Shown: positions 6,703-14,129 of the stretch, piece by piece
Layout of the letters: each line of letters starts with the position of its first letter
How positions within the stretch are numbered: position 1 is the first letter of the stretch
From: Bacteroidales bacterium
GTDB taxonomy: Bacteria > Bacteroidota > Bacteroidia > Bacteroidales > UBA932
DNA: 14,791 bases
Direction: 5' to 3'
NCBI GenBank assembly: GCA_024401945.1
Contig: JAKSKC010000026.1
Coordinates: forward strand, 1-14,791
The notes under the pieces: model-generated
What the model was told of the DNA's origin: nothing
Databases searched by the model: none
The model's input: the letters and a program-made list of their open reading frames with translations, nothing else
Position numbers and translations under genes: made by a program

Positions 6703-8538
6703 TTATTTCTCCTTATTGATTGCATCGACCAGTTCCTGAACGAGGAACGGCTGGCCCTGCACCTTGTTGAACTGTACAAAATTCATTTCAGGGAACTGAT
6801 TGCGCAGATATGCTGCAAACTGTCCGCTGTTGAGCTCGCAGACGAGAATCTTCTCAAACCCGGCGAAAACCTTCGCGGTATTCTTTGGAAGCGGGTTGAT
6901 GAAATCGAAATGGGCATATGAAATATCATCCATTCCGGAAACGGCGCTGTAGATATGTCCGTATGTTCCACCCCAGCCGACAACGAGAAGTTTGCCGCTC
7001 TCAGGGCCCATAACCTTGAGTTCCGGGAGTGAACCGGCAATCCTGGCCACCTTCTCAGCCCTCTCGGCAACCATCATAGCGTGATTTGCCGGATCGGTGG
7101 AGATGACACCGGCGTGATTCTTCTCAAGACCTCCCACACGGTGCTCATAACCCTTCTGGCCAGGACGGGCCCACTTCCTGACAAGAGTCCGGGGATCGCG
7201 CTCGAAAGGCTTGAAGGTCTGTCCCTCAGGCATTTCTCCCTTGACGAAAGGAGGAACGATCTGAGGATAATCGCTCATTGAAGGAATCTTCCAAGGCTCA
7301 CTTCCGTTTCCGAGGAAACCTTCGGAAAGAAGGATGACAGGAGTCATATGCTCAACAGCTATCTTCGCGGCCTGGAATGCGGCATCGAAACAATGTGCAG
7401 GGGAATGCGCCGCCACAACAGGCAAAGGGCATTCACCGTTGCGTCCGTAGAGGGCCTGTCCGAGGTCGGACTGCTCCGTCTTGGTAGGAAGACCGGTTGA
7501 TGGGCCGCCGCGCTGCACGTCAACCACAACGAGCGGAAGCTCGGTGATAACGGCAAGTCCGAGGGCCTCGCTCTTGAGGGAGAGTCCCGGACCGGATGTG
7601 GTCGTGGCCGCAAGGCTTCCGGCATAGGCCGCTCCGATGGCCGTGCAGATACCAGCTATTTCATCCTCTGCCTGCACAGTCTTGGCACCAAGGCTCTTGT
7701 GGAGAGCCAGTTCCTCGAGGATCGCCGTTGCCGGCGTGATAGGATAGGATCCGCAGAAGAGAGGAAGACCCGACTTCTCGGAAGCTGCGAGAAGGCCCCA
7801 GGCCACAGCCTGGTTTCCCGTGATGTTCCTGTATAATCCCGGCTCGGACGTCTTTGAAGGAGCGACGGTGTAGGTGTTGGCGATGGCCTGGATGTTCGCT
7901 GCATAGTTGAAGCCGTCGTTGAGCACCTTCTTGTTAGGAGCTATGGCTTCAGGATGCTTCTTTGAGAACTTCTTCTCAAGATAGGCATAGATATACTCGA
8001 GCGGACGGTTGTAGATGTAGCAGGCCATTCCGAGGGTGAACATATTCTTGCACTTGAGGATAGCTTTCTGGTCAAGACCGCTGTCCTTGAGGCTCTCCAG
8101 GGTGAGGGTCGTGATAGGGGCCACGATAAGTGTCCTGTCCTCGACTCCGAGTTCAACGAAAGGATTGTCCGTCGTGAAACCCGCTTTCTTCATACCTGAC
8201 TCATCGAATGCGTCTTCATTGACGAGTATCATAGCCTCACGCTTGCACCATTTGGCGTTAGCCTTGAGCGCTGCCGGATTCATAGCCACCAGAAGGTCAC
8301 AGAAATCACCGGGCGTCCTTACCTTGGAATCCCCGATATGCACCTGGAATCCGGACACACCGGATACCGTTCCGTGAGGGGCCCTGATCTCTGCAGGATA
8401 GTCCGGGAATGTGGAAAGCCCGTTTCCGTAGATGGCGGACATATCTGCGAAGAGAGATCCCGTCAGCTGCATACCATCTCCGGAATCTCCCGCAAAGCGG
8501 ATTACAACATCTTTAGTATCAATAACTTTATGTTGCAT
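6703..8538 (-). CDS. korA: 2-oxoglutarate:ferredoxin oxidoreductase, alpha subunit with fused N-terminal gamma domain
   Basis: A 611-residue subunit of the KorAB enzyme. Residues about 1-190 are the gamma domain, starting with FAGDSGDGMQLTG and containing the APHGTVSGVSG stretch. A linker follows, then the alpha (pyrimidine-binding) domain from about 230 with the YPITP motif at 265-269 and an AEDEIAGI segment. A core and transketolase-C-like end complete the protein. The gamma-alpha fusion is the arrangement of two-subunit KorAB enzymes. No ferredoxin-like delta subunit lies beside it: the gene upstream is ompH, separated by a terminator, so electrons must come from a ferredoxin encoded elsewhere. 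It is the first gene of korA-korB-gdhA. Only 25 bases separate the upstream terminator T-run from the ATG, and no TAnnTTTG box is visible there. Confidence 0.94.
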   Translation of the reverse strand: MQHKVIDTKDVVIRFAGDSGDGMQLTGSLFADMSAIYGNGLSTFPDYPAEIRAPHGTVSGVSGFQVHIGDSKVRTPGDFCDLLVAMNPAALKANAKWCKREAMILVNEDAFDESGMKKAGFTTDNPFVELGVEDRTLIVAPITTLTLESLKDSGLDQKAILKCKNMFTLGMACYIYNRPLEYIYAYLEKKFSKKHPEAIAPNKKVLNDGFNYAANIQAIANTYTVAPSKTSEPGLYRNITGNQAVAWGLLAASEKSGLPLFCGSYPITPATAILEELALHKSLGAKTVQAEDEIAGICTAIGAAYAGSLAATTTSGPGLSLKSEALGLAVITELPLVVVDVQRGGPSTGLPTKTEQSDLGQALYGRNGECPLPVVAAHSPAHCFDAAFQAAKIAVEHMTPVILLSEGFLGNGSEPWKIPSMSDYPQIVPPFVKGEMPEGQTFKPFERDPRTLVRKWARPGQKGYEHRVGGLEKNHAGVISTDPANHAMMVAERAEKVARIAGSLPELKVMGPESGKLLVVGWGGTYGHIYSAVSGMDDISYAHFDFINPLPKNTAKVFAGFEKILVCELNSGQFAAYLRNQFPEMNFVQFNKVQGQPFLVQELVDAINKEK

Positions 8539-8563
8539 TACTGAAATTGGTTAAGTGTTTTAT

Positions 8564-8594
8564 AAAAAAAATGCCCCTGTTTGAGGGGGCATTT
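8564..8594 (-). terminator. Intrinsic terminator of the nadK-uppS-bamA-ompH operon
   Basis: Read on the - strand, AAATGCCCC (8594-8586) pairs perfectly with GGGGCATTT (8577-8569) around an 8-base loop, followed by a run of T (8 in all, counting the end of the stem). It begins 7 bases after the ompH stop. It is a classical strong Rho-independent terminator, and it sits immediately upstream of korA on the same strand. Confidence 0.88.
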
Positions 8595-8601
8595 CGATAG
8601 T

Positions 8602-9159
8602 TTACTGCTGCTGTTGCTGCTGAGCCTGGAGTTCGGCCTGAAGAGCCTCAAGTGTCCTGCCTTCAGCTACACCCATCTCCTTTCTGGCCTCAGGGGTGAG
8701 GTCCATGATCTGGGCTTCGTCGATGTATGGAAGGGAACCAACCTCGAACACGGCTACAAGCTGATATTTCTTACCAAGCTTGGTAATGATGTCGTTGGCC
8801 TTCTCATAGATAGGCTGGAAAAGTTCCTGCTCCTTCTGTGCAATCTCGTTCTGTACATTCTGGCTGTACTCCTGGATGTTCTGACGGATGCGGTCGAGGT
8901 CCTTCTCGGCGCTTTCCTTGCGGGAAGCTGACCAGTTGGCTACGTTCTGCTGATAGTCATTGTACTTCTTGTTAAACTCCTCAACCATATCCTTGTATGT
9001 GTCCTGAGCCTCCTGGCTTACGACCTGGAGGTCGCTGCGTGCCTTGTCAGCCTCAGGGCAGAGCTGAATGAGTTCAGTTGAACTGATGCGTCCGAACTTC
9101 TGGCCGAATGCAGCAACTGTCGCGAATACCAATGCGGTAATCAAAAGAATCTTTTTCAT
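8602..9159 (-). CDS. ompH: OmpH/Skp-family periplasmic chaperone
   Basis: A 185-residue Skp-like protein. Skp trimers hold unfolded outer-membrane proteins in the periplasm and hand them to the BAM complex. The N-terminus is a Sec signal peptide (MKKILLITALVFATVAAFG, cleavage probably before QK). The mature part begins with a short strand (FGRISSTEL) that would form the trimer body. A long charged, glutamine-rich helical region (about 40-130) follows, predicted to make the tentacle coiled coil. The C-terminus returns to strand-like sequence (YQLVAVFEVGSLPYID) and ends in a tail of six glutamines. It starts 11 bases after the bamA stop, in the conserved bamA-ompH order, and is the last gene before a strong terminator. 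The sequence is not close enough to E. coli Skp to name residues, but fold features and context agree. Confidence 0.9.
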   Translation of the reverse strand: MKKILLITALVFATVAAFGQKFGRISSTELIQLCPEADKARSDLQVVSQEAQDTYKDMVEEFNKKYNDYQQNVANWSASRKESAEKDLDRIRQNIQEYSQNVQNEIAQKEQELFQPIYEKANDIITKLGKKYQLVAVFEVGSLPYIDEAQIMDLTPEARKEMGVAEGRTLEALQAELQAQQQQQQ

Positions 9160-9170
9160 AATATCACTAA

Positions 9171-11738
9171 TTAAAATTGTTGTCCAATAAGGAAATGGAA
9201 CTGGCTCTTTCCATTTGTCATATCATCGAATCCGTAACCCCAGTCAACACCTATGAGACCGATCATAGGGAGGAAGATGCGGACACCGGCTCCGGCCGAA
9301 CGCTTGATCTGGAACGGGTTGAACTCCCTGATGTCGGACCAGCAGTTACCACCCTCGAGGAATGCCAGCGCATAGATGGTGGATGAAGGCTGGAGGACCA
9401 CAGGATAACGGAGTTCAAGCGTGAACTTGTCGTATACGTTTCCGGCATACGCCGCACCGGATGAGTTGTAAGCCGTGGTCTTGGTAGGGGTCAGCGAGTA
9501 GTTGGTGTAACCGCGGAGCGCAATGACCTCGGATCCGTAAGTGTTGTAACCCGACATACCGTCACCACCGACAAGGAAGCCTTCGAACGGAGAGTAACCG
9601 AGCTTCTCGTTGTAGTAGCCGAGATAGCCGAACTGCGCGCGCGCCATCATCACGAGGTCGCCTGCAAGCTTGAAATAGCTGGCCGCTGAAACCTTCCACT
9701 TGTGGTACTCGATCCAGCGATATCTCTGAGGAGCCGTCCAGGTGTCATAGTCGATATCCCTCCAGGAGTTGACAGGGACCTTGTTCCCGTTCTCGTCGTA
9801 AGTGTACTTGCGGAAGAGTGAGAAAGGAGGAGTGAGCGAGAGCGATGCGGAGAAGTCCACACCCTGACGCGGATAAATCTGCTGGTCGGTACTGTTCCTT
9901 GAAAGGGAGATCGTGTAGCTGATGTTGTGCGACATTCCGTCGTCGAAGATGAAATATCCGGAGTACCAGTTGTTCAGACGGTAAGTCTGCCAGCTGAGCA
10001 TGTTGTACAGCACGAAGTAGTTGTCAGGCCATTTGAGGCGTGAACCCAGCATTGCGGATGCTCCGAACACCTCCATCTCCCTGTTGTGCGAGAGGATTCC
10101 GAGATAGATGTTGGAATCGGTCTGACGTGTGTAATACGCCGAGAGACTGAGTGATATAGGCTTCTTTCCGAACAGCCACGGCTCCGTGAAACTTGCGGAA
10201 AGCGCCGTATAGTAGGAACCGTTGGTCTGGAAACGGAATGCCAGGTTCTGGGCGTCTCCCAGAGGGACCGGCCTCCAGGCTCCCCTTTCGAACATACGGC
10301 GGGTCGAGAAGTTGTTGAAGCTTACTCCGACCGTGGCGACGAAGGTGTTGCCTCCCCAACCTCCTGAAAGCTCAAGCTGTGAAGAAGGCTTCTCCGTCAC
10401 GTTGTAAATTATGTCGACGGTGTTGCTTGCCGGGTTAGGAATGATGGAATAACCCTTATGCGGGTCCATTGCGGCCTCTGCATCGAACTGACCGAGAGAG
10501 GCGATCTCCCTGACGGAACGTTCGAACTCGCTCTGGCTGAACAGGTAGCCCGGACGGGTGAAAATCTGACGGCGTACGACCTTCTCGTTGGTTATGTCGT
10601 TGCCGTTGATCACGATATTGTTGAGCGTAGCCTGCTTGCCTTCGGAAATACGGAGCTCCACGTCTACGGAGTCATTCTGGATATTGACCTCCACAGGGGT
10701 GATCTCGAAGAACAGGTATCCGTTGTCGCGGTAGAGCTTGGAAACGTCGTACTCGTTTTCCTTGCCGCCGCCGAAGATCTTCTTATCGAGTGAGACCACG
10801 TCGTAGACGTCACCCTTCTTGAGTTCTATGATGTCGTTGAGCTGTTCGGATGAATATACGGAGTTTCCGGTCCAGGAGATGTCCCTGAAATAGTACTGCC
10901 GGCCCTCCTCGAACTCGAAGTCGATAGCCAGCCTGTCATCGGAGATGTAGTATACGGAGTCCCTTATTATGCGGGCGTCACGGTAACCGGCCTCCTGGAA
11001 AGGGTCCAGGACCGTCTTGCGGTCCTTGATGTATTCCTTCTCGTCGAATTTCTTGCTCTTGAAGAAGTTGTATATCTTGTTGGACTTGGTCTTCTTCATC
11101 GCCTTGGCGAGCTTGTACTCCTTGACGTGGTCATTGCCGTAGAAATTGATGTCCTTGACCTTGATCTTCGGTCCCTTGGTGACATCGAAGTTGACGATGA
11201 TGGCGTTGCGCACCATACTGTCCTTCCTGACCGTAGTCTCTATGTCGCACTTGAGGAAGCCCTTCTCGGCATAGAATCTCTTGATGATATCCTTTGCGGT
11301 CTTGTCAACGTACTCCGAGAACTCGCCTCCCCTCTTCAGGTTGAGCCTGTCCTGTATGTCCTTCTTCTCCGAAGTCTTGATGCCGCTGAAGGTCCATTTG
11401 GAAACACGCGGACGCTCCTTGATGCGGACAACGAAGAAAGCCGAATCACCGGCCTCGCTGAGTCTCTCGATCTCGAGGGACACGTCGTCGAAATATCTCT
11501 GAAGCCATAGCCTCCTGATGATGTTGGACATGTCGTCACCGGGCACGGTGACCTCCATACCCTTGTCAAGGGACGTAATCTGGATTATCTGGTTCGCGTC
11601 AATGAAATTGTTGCCTTCGACCCTTACCCCTCCGACAATATATTTTCTTGGATTGTTATAATCGACGGCCACCTGCCCCTGGGCATTGAACTGCAACAGT
11701 GCAAAAACCGCGATAATCAATATCCGAAAATTCTTCAT
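9171..11738 (-). CDS. bamA: Outer-membrane protein assembly factor BamA (Omp85)
   Basis: An 855-residue Omp85 protein, the core of the beta-barrel assembly machine in the outer membrane. A signal peptide (about 1-21, ending AQG) precedes tandem POTRA domains spanning roughly residues 28-430. The 16-strand barrel makes up the rest. The barrel carries the Omp85 loop-6 signature ALRGY with Arg742. The protein ends in a strand with terminal phenylalanine (FHFLIGQQF), the C-terminal aromatic signal typical of outer-membrane barrels. I prefer the ATG at 11738; a GTG directly before it (11741) would add one residue. It follows uppS by 31 bases, and that gap contains its own TAnnTTTG box, so it may be transcribed both from the nadK promoter and independently. 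ompH follows after 11 bases. Confidence 0.96.
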   Translation of the reverse strand: MKNFRILIIAVFALLQFNAQGQVAVDYNNPRKYIVGGVRVEGNNFIDANQIIQITSLDKGMEVTVPGDDMSNIIRRLWLQRYFDDVSLEIERLSEAGDSAFFVVRIKERPRVSKWTFSGIKTSEKKDIQDRLNLKRGGEFSEYVDKTAKDIIKRFYAEKGFLKCDIETTVRKDSMVRNAIIVNFDVTKGPKIKVKDINFYGNDHVKEYKLAKAMKKTKSNKIYNFFKSKKFDEKEYIKDRKTVLDPFQEAGYRDARIIRDSVYYISDDRLAIDFEFEEGRQYYFRDISWTGNSVYSSEQLNDIIELKKGDVYDVVSLDKKIFGGGKENEYDVSKLYRDNGYLFFEITPVEVNIQNDSVDVELRISEGKQATLNNIVINGNDITNEKVVRRQIFTRPGYLFSQSEFERSVREIASLGQFDAEAAMDPHKGYSIIPNPASNTVDIIYNVTEKPSSQLELSGGWGGNTFVATVGVSFNNFSTRRMFERGAWRPVPLGDAQNLAFRFQTNGSYYTALSASFTEPWLFGKKPISLSLSAYYTRQTDSNIYLGILSHNREMEVFGASAMLGSRLKWPDNYFVLYNMLSWQTYRLNNWYSGYFIFDDGMSHNISYTISLSRNSTDQQIYPRQGVDFSASLSLTPPFSLFRKYTYDENGNKVPVNSWRDIDYDTWTAPQRYRWIEYHKWKVSAASYFKLAGDLVMMARAQFGYLGYYNEKLGYSPFEGFLVGGDGMSGYNTYGSEVIALRGYTNYSLTPTKTTAYNSSGAAYAGNVYDKFTLELRYPVVLQPSSTIYALAFLEGGNCWSDIREFNPFQIKRSAGAGVRIFLPMIGLIGVDWGYGFDDMTNGKSQFHFLIGQQF

Positions 11739-11757
11739 CACGTACTATATAAGACTG

Positions 11758-11765
11758 CAAATATA
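11758..11765 (-). promoter_or_regulatory. Candidate internal promoter (-7 box) for bamA
   Basis: The 31-base gap between uppS and bamA contains TATATTTG on the - strand, a perfect match to the Bacteroidota -7 box TAnnTTTG. A weak -33-like TTTC lies 19 bases upstream, inside the end of uppS. Transcription would start about 14-17 bases before the bamA ATG. The match could be chance in AT-rich spacer, but the placement is right for a promoter. Confidence 0.45.
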
Positions 11766-11769
11766 GGAA

Positions 11770-12468
11770 TTATTTCAGTTTTCCGAAACGCCTGTCCCTG
11801 CTTTCATATTCTTTCAGGGCAGCAAGGAAACTGTCCTTTCTAAAATCAGGCCAAAGTGTGTCGTCGAATACAAACTCGGTATATGCAGTCTGCCATAACA
11901 GATAGTTGCTTATCCTCTTCTCCCCGGAAGTCCGGATCATAAGGTCCGGATCCGGGATTCCGGCCGTGACCAGCCTTGATTCCAGATCCTCCATGGTGAA
12001 ATCTCCGCCCGGAAAGTCAGCCGCACAGCGCCTTGCAGCCTGGAGTATATCCCATTTGCCGCTGTAGCTCATAAAGATGACCATCGTCATCGAGCCGTTG
12101 CCCGAAGTCTTCTCCTCCACCTCGTCGATGACCGCGTTGAGCCCGGCCGAAAGCCTGGCCCTGTTGCCCAGGACACGAAGCCTCACGCCGTGTTCCATAA
12201 ATGTCGGTATCTCATTTCTCAACGCTTTGAGCATCAAAGACATAAGAGCATCGACCTCCTGAACCGGACGGGACCAGTTCTCCTCGGAGAAAGCGAAGAG
12301 CGAGAGATATCTTATACCGAGTTCGCAGCAGGCGGAGGTCACCGCACGTACACTCTCCACCCCTTCCATATGGCCTCTGAAACGCTCGAAGCCCTTCTCC
12401 CTGGCCCACCGGCCGTTTCCGTCCATTATTATGGACACGTGCTGAGGAAGCCTTTGGAATTCCGTCAT
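11770..12468 (-). CDS. uppS: Isoprenyl transferase (undecaprenyl diphosphate synthase)
   Basis: A 232-residue cis-prenyltransferase that extends farnesyl diphosphate with isopentenyl diphosphate to make the C55 carrier lipid for peptidoglycan and O-antigen synthesis, acting at the inner face of the cytoplasmic membrane. The catalytic Asp16 lies in IIMDGNGRW. FAFSEENWSRP is the conserved substrate-loop motif. The RTSGEKRISNYLLWQTAYTEF region near the C-terminus holds the two phosphate-binding arginines and the metal-linked glutamate of the family. In the SYSGKWDI segment the usual NYGGR(W) sequence is varied, a difference I believe is common in Bacteroidota. It starts 3 bases after the nadK stop and precedes bamA by 31 bases, so it belongs to the envelope operon. 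Confidence 0.96.
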   Translation of the reverse strand: MTEFQRLPQHVSIIMDGNGRWAREKGFERFRGHMEGVESVRAVTSACCELGIRYLSLFAFSEENWSRPVQEVDALMSLMLKALRNEIPTFMEHGVRLRVLGNRARLSAGLNAVIDEVEEKTSGNGSMTMVIFMSYSGKWDILQAARRCAADFPGGDFTMEDLESRLVTAGIPDPDLMIRTSGEKRISNYLLWQTAYTEFVFDDTLWPDFRKDSFLAALKEYESRDRRFGKLK

Positions 12469-12471
12469 AAT

Positions 12472-13290
12472 CTACTGATCTATGGTGTTTCTGATATCCC
12501 TTCCCCAGAAAAGCTTGGTCTTCAGGGTATTGAAGAAATCGGATGATGTCGGGCAGACTTTCCTGAGCGGGAAATCCGCGGTGCGTACCGTCAGCCTGCT
12601 TCCGGAACGGATAGGGAAATGCCTGTTGTCGACTGTCAGGAGCACGTCCTCACCGTTGCGGGAGAAGGCGCTTATCCCGACCTCGGAGGTACCCGGAACT
12701 ACGAGGGTCCTCACCCCCAGGTTGTGTGGCGCCACAGGAGTGATCAGGAAGTCCCTGACCCCCGGCATGCAGACCGGACCGCCGGCGCTGAGATTGTATG
12801 CGGTTGACCCGGAACTGGTGCCTATGAGCATTCCGTCCGCCCAGTATGTAGGGAGCGGCCTGCCGTCCACACAGACATCGATTCCAAGCATCCTGACTCC
12901 GGTGCGCGATAAAGATATCTCATTGAGACAGAACGGACTGAGATTGTCAGGGCCTCCATCCATAGCAAGCTGGAGCATAGTCCTGTCCTCAATGGTGTAT
13001 GAGCCGGAGGACAGCATCAGCGTCAGGTCGGCGAGACTGCAGTCGGCCAGAAAACCGAGCCTGCCAAGGTTGACCCCCAGGACCGGAACCTTCGAATCAC
13101 CGATGCTGCGCGCTGCGGAAAGGAAGGTCCCGTCGCCCCCGAAGCTCAGGAGCATGTCGGTATCAGCGCGTATCCCTCCCCTGTTTATGTCGTATGTTTC
13201 GTTCCCTGCGGCTACAATCTCCCCCAGGGCTTTCTTTATCCCCTCGTCGGCGGCGAGCGCCGGCTTCCCTATGAAATATCCGATTCTCAT
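12472..13290 (-). CDS. nadK: NAD kinase
   Basis: A 272-residue kinase that phosphorylates NAD to NADP with ATP or polyphosphate in the cytoplasm. The GGDGT motif is at residues 51-55. The second signature GTSSGSTAYNLSAGGP contacts the nucleotide. NLGRLGFLAD after the first motif is also typical. The start chosen is the ATG at 13290 (MRIGYF). The frame stays open far upstream, but that part is antisense to pdxJ and is rejected. The N-terminal lobe is short: GGDGT comes at residue 51, where I expect about 60-65 in related proteins, so roughly 10-20 residues of the first lobe are missing or compacted. It is the first gene of nadK-uppS-bamA-ompH and is divergent from pdxJ. A perfect -7 box lies 13 bases upstream. 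Confidence 0.95.
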   Translation of the reverse strand: MRIGYFIGKPALAADEGIKKALGEIVAAGNETYDINRGGIRADTDMLLSFGGDGTFLSAARSIGDSKVPVLGVNLGRLGFLADCSLADLTLMLSSGSYTIEDRTMLQLAMDGGPDNLSPFCLNEISLSRTGVRMLGIDVCVDGRPLPTYWADGMLIGTSSGSTAYNLSAGGPVCMPGVRDFLITPVAPHNLGVRTLVVPGTSEVGISAFSRNGEDVLLTVDNRHFPIRSGSRLTVRTADFPLRKVCPTSSDFFNTLKTKLFWGRDIRNTIDQ

Positions 13291-13302
13291 ATTTGCAGTC
13301 CT

Positions 13303-13310
13303 CAAATTTA
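13303..13310 (-). promoter_or_regulatory. nadK promoter, -7 box
   Basis: On the - strand TAAATTTG matches the Bacteroidota -7 consensus TAnnTTTG exactly. It ends 12 bases before the nadK ATG, implying a 5' leader of only about 7-10 bases. A TTTG lies upstream, but at 12 rather than 19-21 bases, so no proper -33 element is visible. Confidence 0.6.
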
Positions 13311-13343
13311 GCACATTATTTACAAACTTTGAGCAGAAATGTC

Positions 13344-13351
13344 TATTTTTG
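13344..13351 (+). promoter_or_regulatory. pdxJ promoter, -7 box
   Basis: TATTTTTG is an exact TAnnTTTG match. A weak -33 candidate, TTTA at 13319-13322, lies 21 bases upstream. The box ends 5 bases before the pdxJ ATG at 13357, so transcription should begin at or next to the start codon. This also argues against the alternative ATG at 13339, which would sit upstream of the box. It is back to back with the nadK promoter in a 66-base intergenic gap. Confidence 0.6.
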
Positions 13352-13356
13352 TGTCT

Positions 13357-14076
13357 ATGACAAAATTGAGCGTCAACATCAACAAAATAGCCACCATCAG
13401 GAATGCCAGAGGCGGGAATCTGCCTGATGTGACCAGGGCGGCCCTCGATTGCCAGAGATTCGGAGCGGAAGGCATCACGGTGCATCCGAGGCCCGACGAA
13501 AGGCATATCAGATACTCCGATGTCAGGGACATCCGTCCGAAACTGGACGTGGAATTCAACATAGAGGGGAATCCTATCCGGAGTTTCACGGATCTGGTCC
13601 TGGAAGTATGCCCGGACCAGGTGACGCTGGTGCCTGATGCGGCCGACGCGATAACATCCAGCAAAGGCTGGGACTGCATCGCCAACAAATCCTTCCTCAG
13701 GGAGGTGTGCGGCAGGTTCAGGGAGCGTGGGATAAGGACTTCGATCTTCATAGACCCGGTTCCCGGGATGGCGGAGGCTGCGGCCGAGTGCGGGGCGGAC
13801 AGGGTCGAACTGTACACGGAGGCCTATGCGTCGAACTACTCCGCAAACAGGGAGAAGGCCATCGCGGAATACCTGGAAACGGCTGAAAAGGCAAGGGAAT
13901 GCGGTCTGGGACTGAACGCCGGGCACGATCTCAATCTGGAGAATCTGGCATATTTCGTGCAGACCATCCCCTGGACAGACGAGGTCAGCATAGGGCACGC
14001 GCTCATAAGCGACGCCCTTTATTACGGTCTGGGGAAAACTATATCCCTCTATTTGGGAGAGATTAAGAAAAATTGA
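13357..14076 (+). CDS. pdxJ: Pyridoxine 5'-phosphate synthase
   Basis: A 239-residue TIM-barrel enzyme that condenses 3-amino-2-oxopropyl phosphate with 1-deoxy-D-xylulose 5-phosphate to pyridoxine 5'-phosphate, the ring-forming step of the DXP-dependent vitamin B6 route. Conserved segments are LSVNINKIATIRNARGG at the N-terminus, GITVHPRPDERHI with His43 and Arg45, and EFNIEGNP with Glu70. GADRVELYTE and NAGHDLNLEN near the C-terminus hold the remaining active-site positions. The ATG at 13357 is preferred over 13339 because it gives the normal N-terminus and lies downstream of the TATTTTTG box. pdxJ divergent from nadK is a familiar Bacteroidota arrangement. The promoter of the next gene overlaps the end of pdxJ, so the two may be transcribed separately as well as together. 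Confidence 0.96.
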   Translation: MTKLSVNINKIATIRNARGGNLPDVTRAALDCQRFGAEGITVHPRPDERHIRYSDVRDIRPKLDVEFNIEGNPIRSFTDLVLEVCPDQVTLVPDAADAITSSKGWDCIANKSFLREVCGRFRERGIRTSIFIDPVPGMAEAAAECGADRVELYTEAYASNYSANREKAIAEYLETAEKARECGLGLNAGHDLNLENLAYFVQTIPWTDEVSIGHALISDALYYGLGKTISLYLGEIKKN

Positions 14077-14085
14077 CTAATTTTG
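14052..14085 (+). promoter_or_regulatory. Promoter for the OmpH-like lipoprotein gene (-33 and -7 boxes)
   Basis: TTTG (14052-14055) and TAATTTTG (14078-14085) match the Bacteroidota -33 and -7 elements with a 22-base spacer, one base longer than usual. The -33 lies inside the end of pdxJ and the -7 starts one base after its TGA. Transcription would begin near 14090. The leader of about 40 bases ends in the A-rich run typical of this phylum's ribosome-binding regions, without a clear Shine-Dalgarno. Confidence 0.65.
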
Positions 14086-14129
14086 CGTTTCGCGTGATTC
14101 ATTCAGAATTCAAACAAAAAAAAGAAGAT

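Noticed and set aside
8605..8622. CTG/TTG triplet run at the end of ompH as a possible microsatellite
   Set aside because: Only six triplets, mixed CAG and CAA codons, encoding a polyglutamine tail; too short to call a repeat locus.
13339..13356. Earlier ATG for pdxJ
   Set aside because: It lies upstream of the TATTTTTG box and adds six residues not typical of PdxJ.
12482..13360. A 292-codon + strand frame opposite nadK
   Set aside because: The translation is low-complexity Ser/Arg/Pro-rich sequence without motifs, the usual shadow of a GC-rich gene; nadK on the other strand has clear signatures.
13291..13998. A 236-codon upstream extension of the nadK reading frame on the - strand
   Set aside because: It runs antisense through pdxJ, which is clearly real, and across the nadK -7 box. 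The recognisable NAD kinase begins at 13290.
14073..14129. Earlier ATG for the OmpH-like lipoprotein
   Set aside because: It would include the -7 box and place 19 charged or mixed residues before an otherwise perfect lipoprotein signal.
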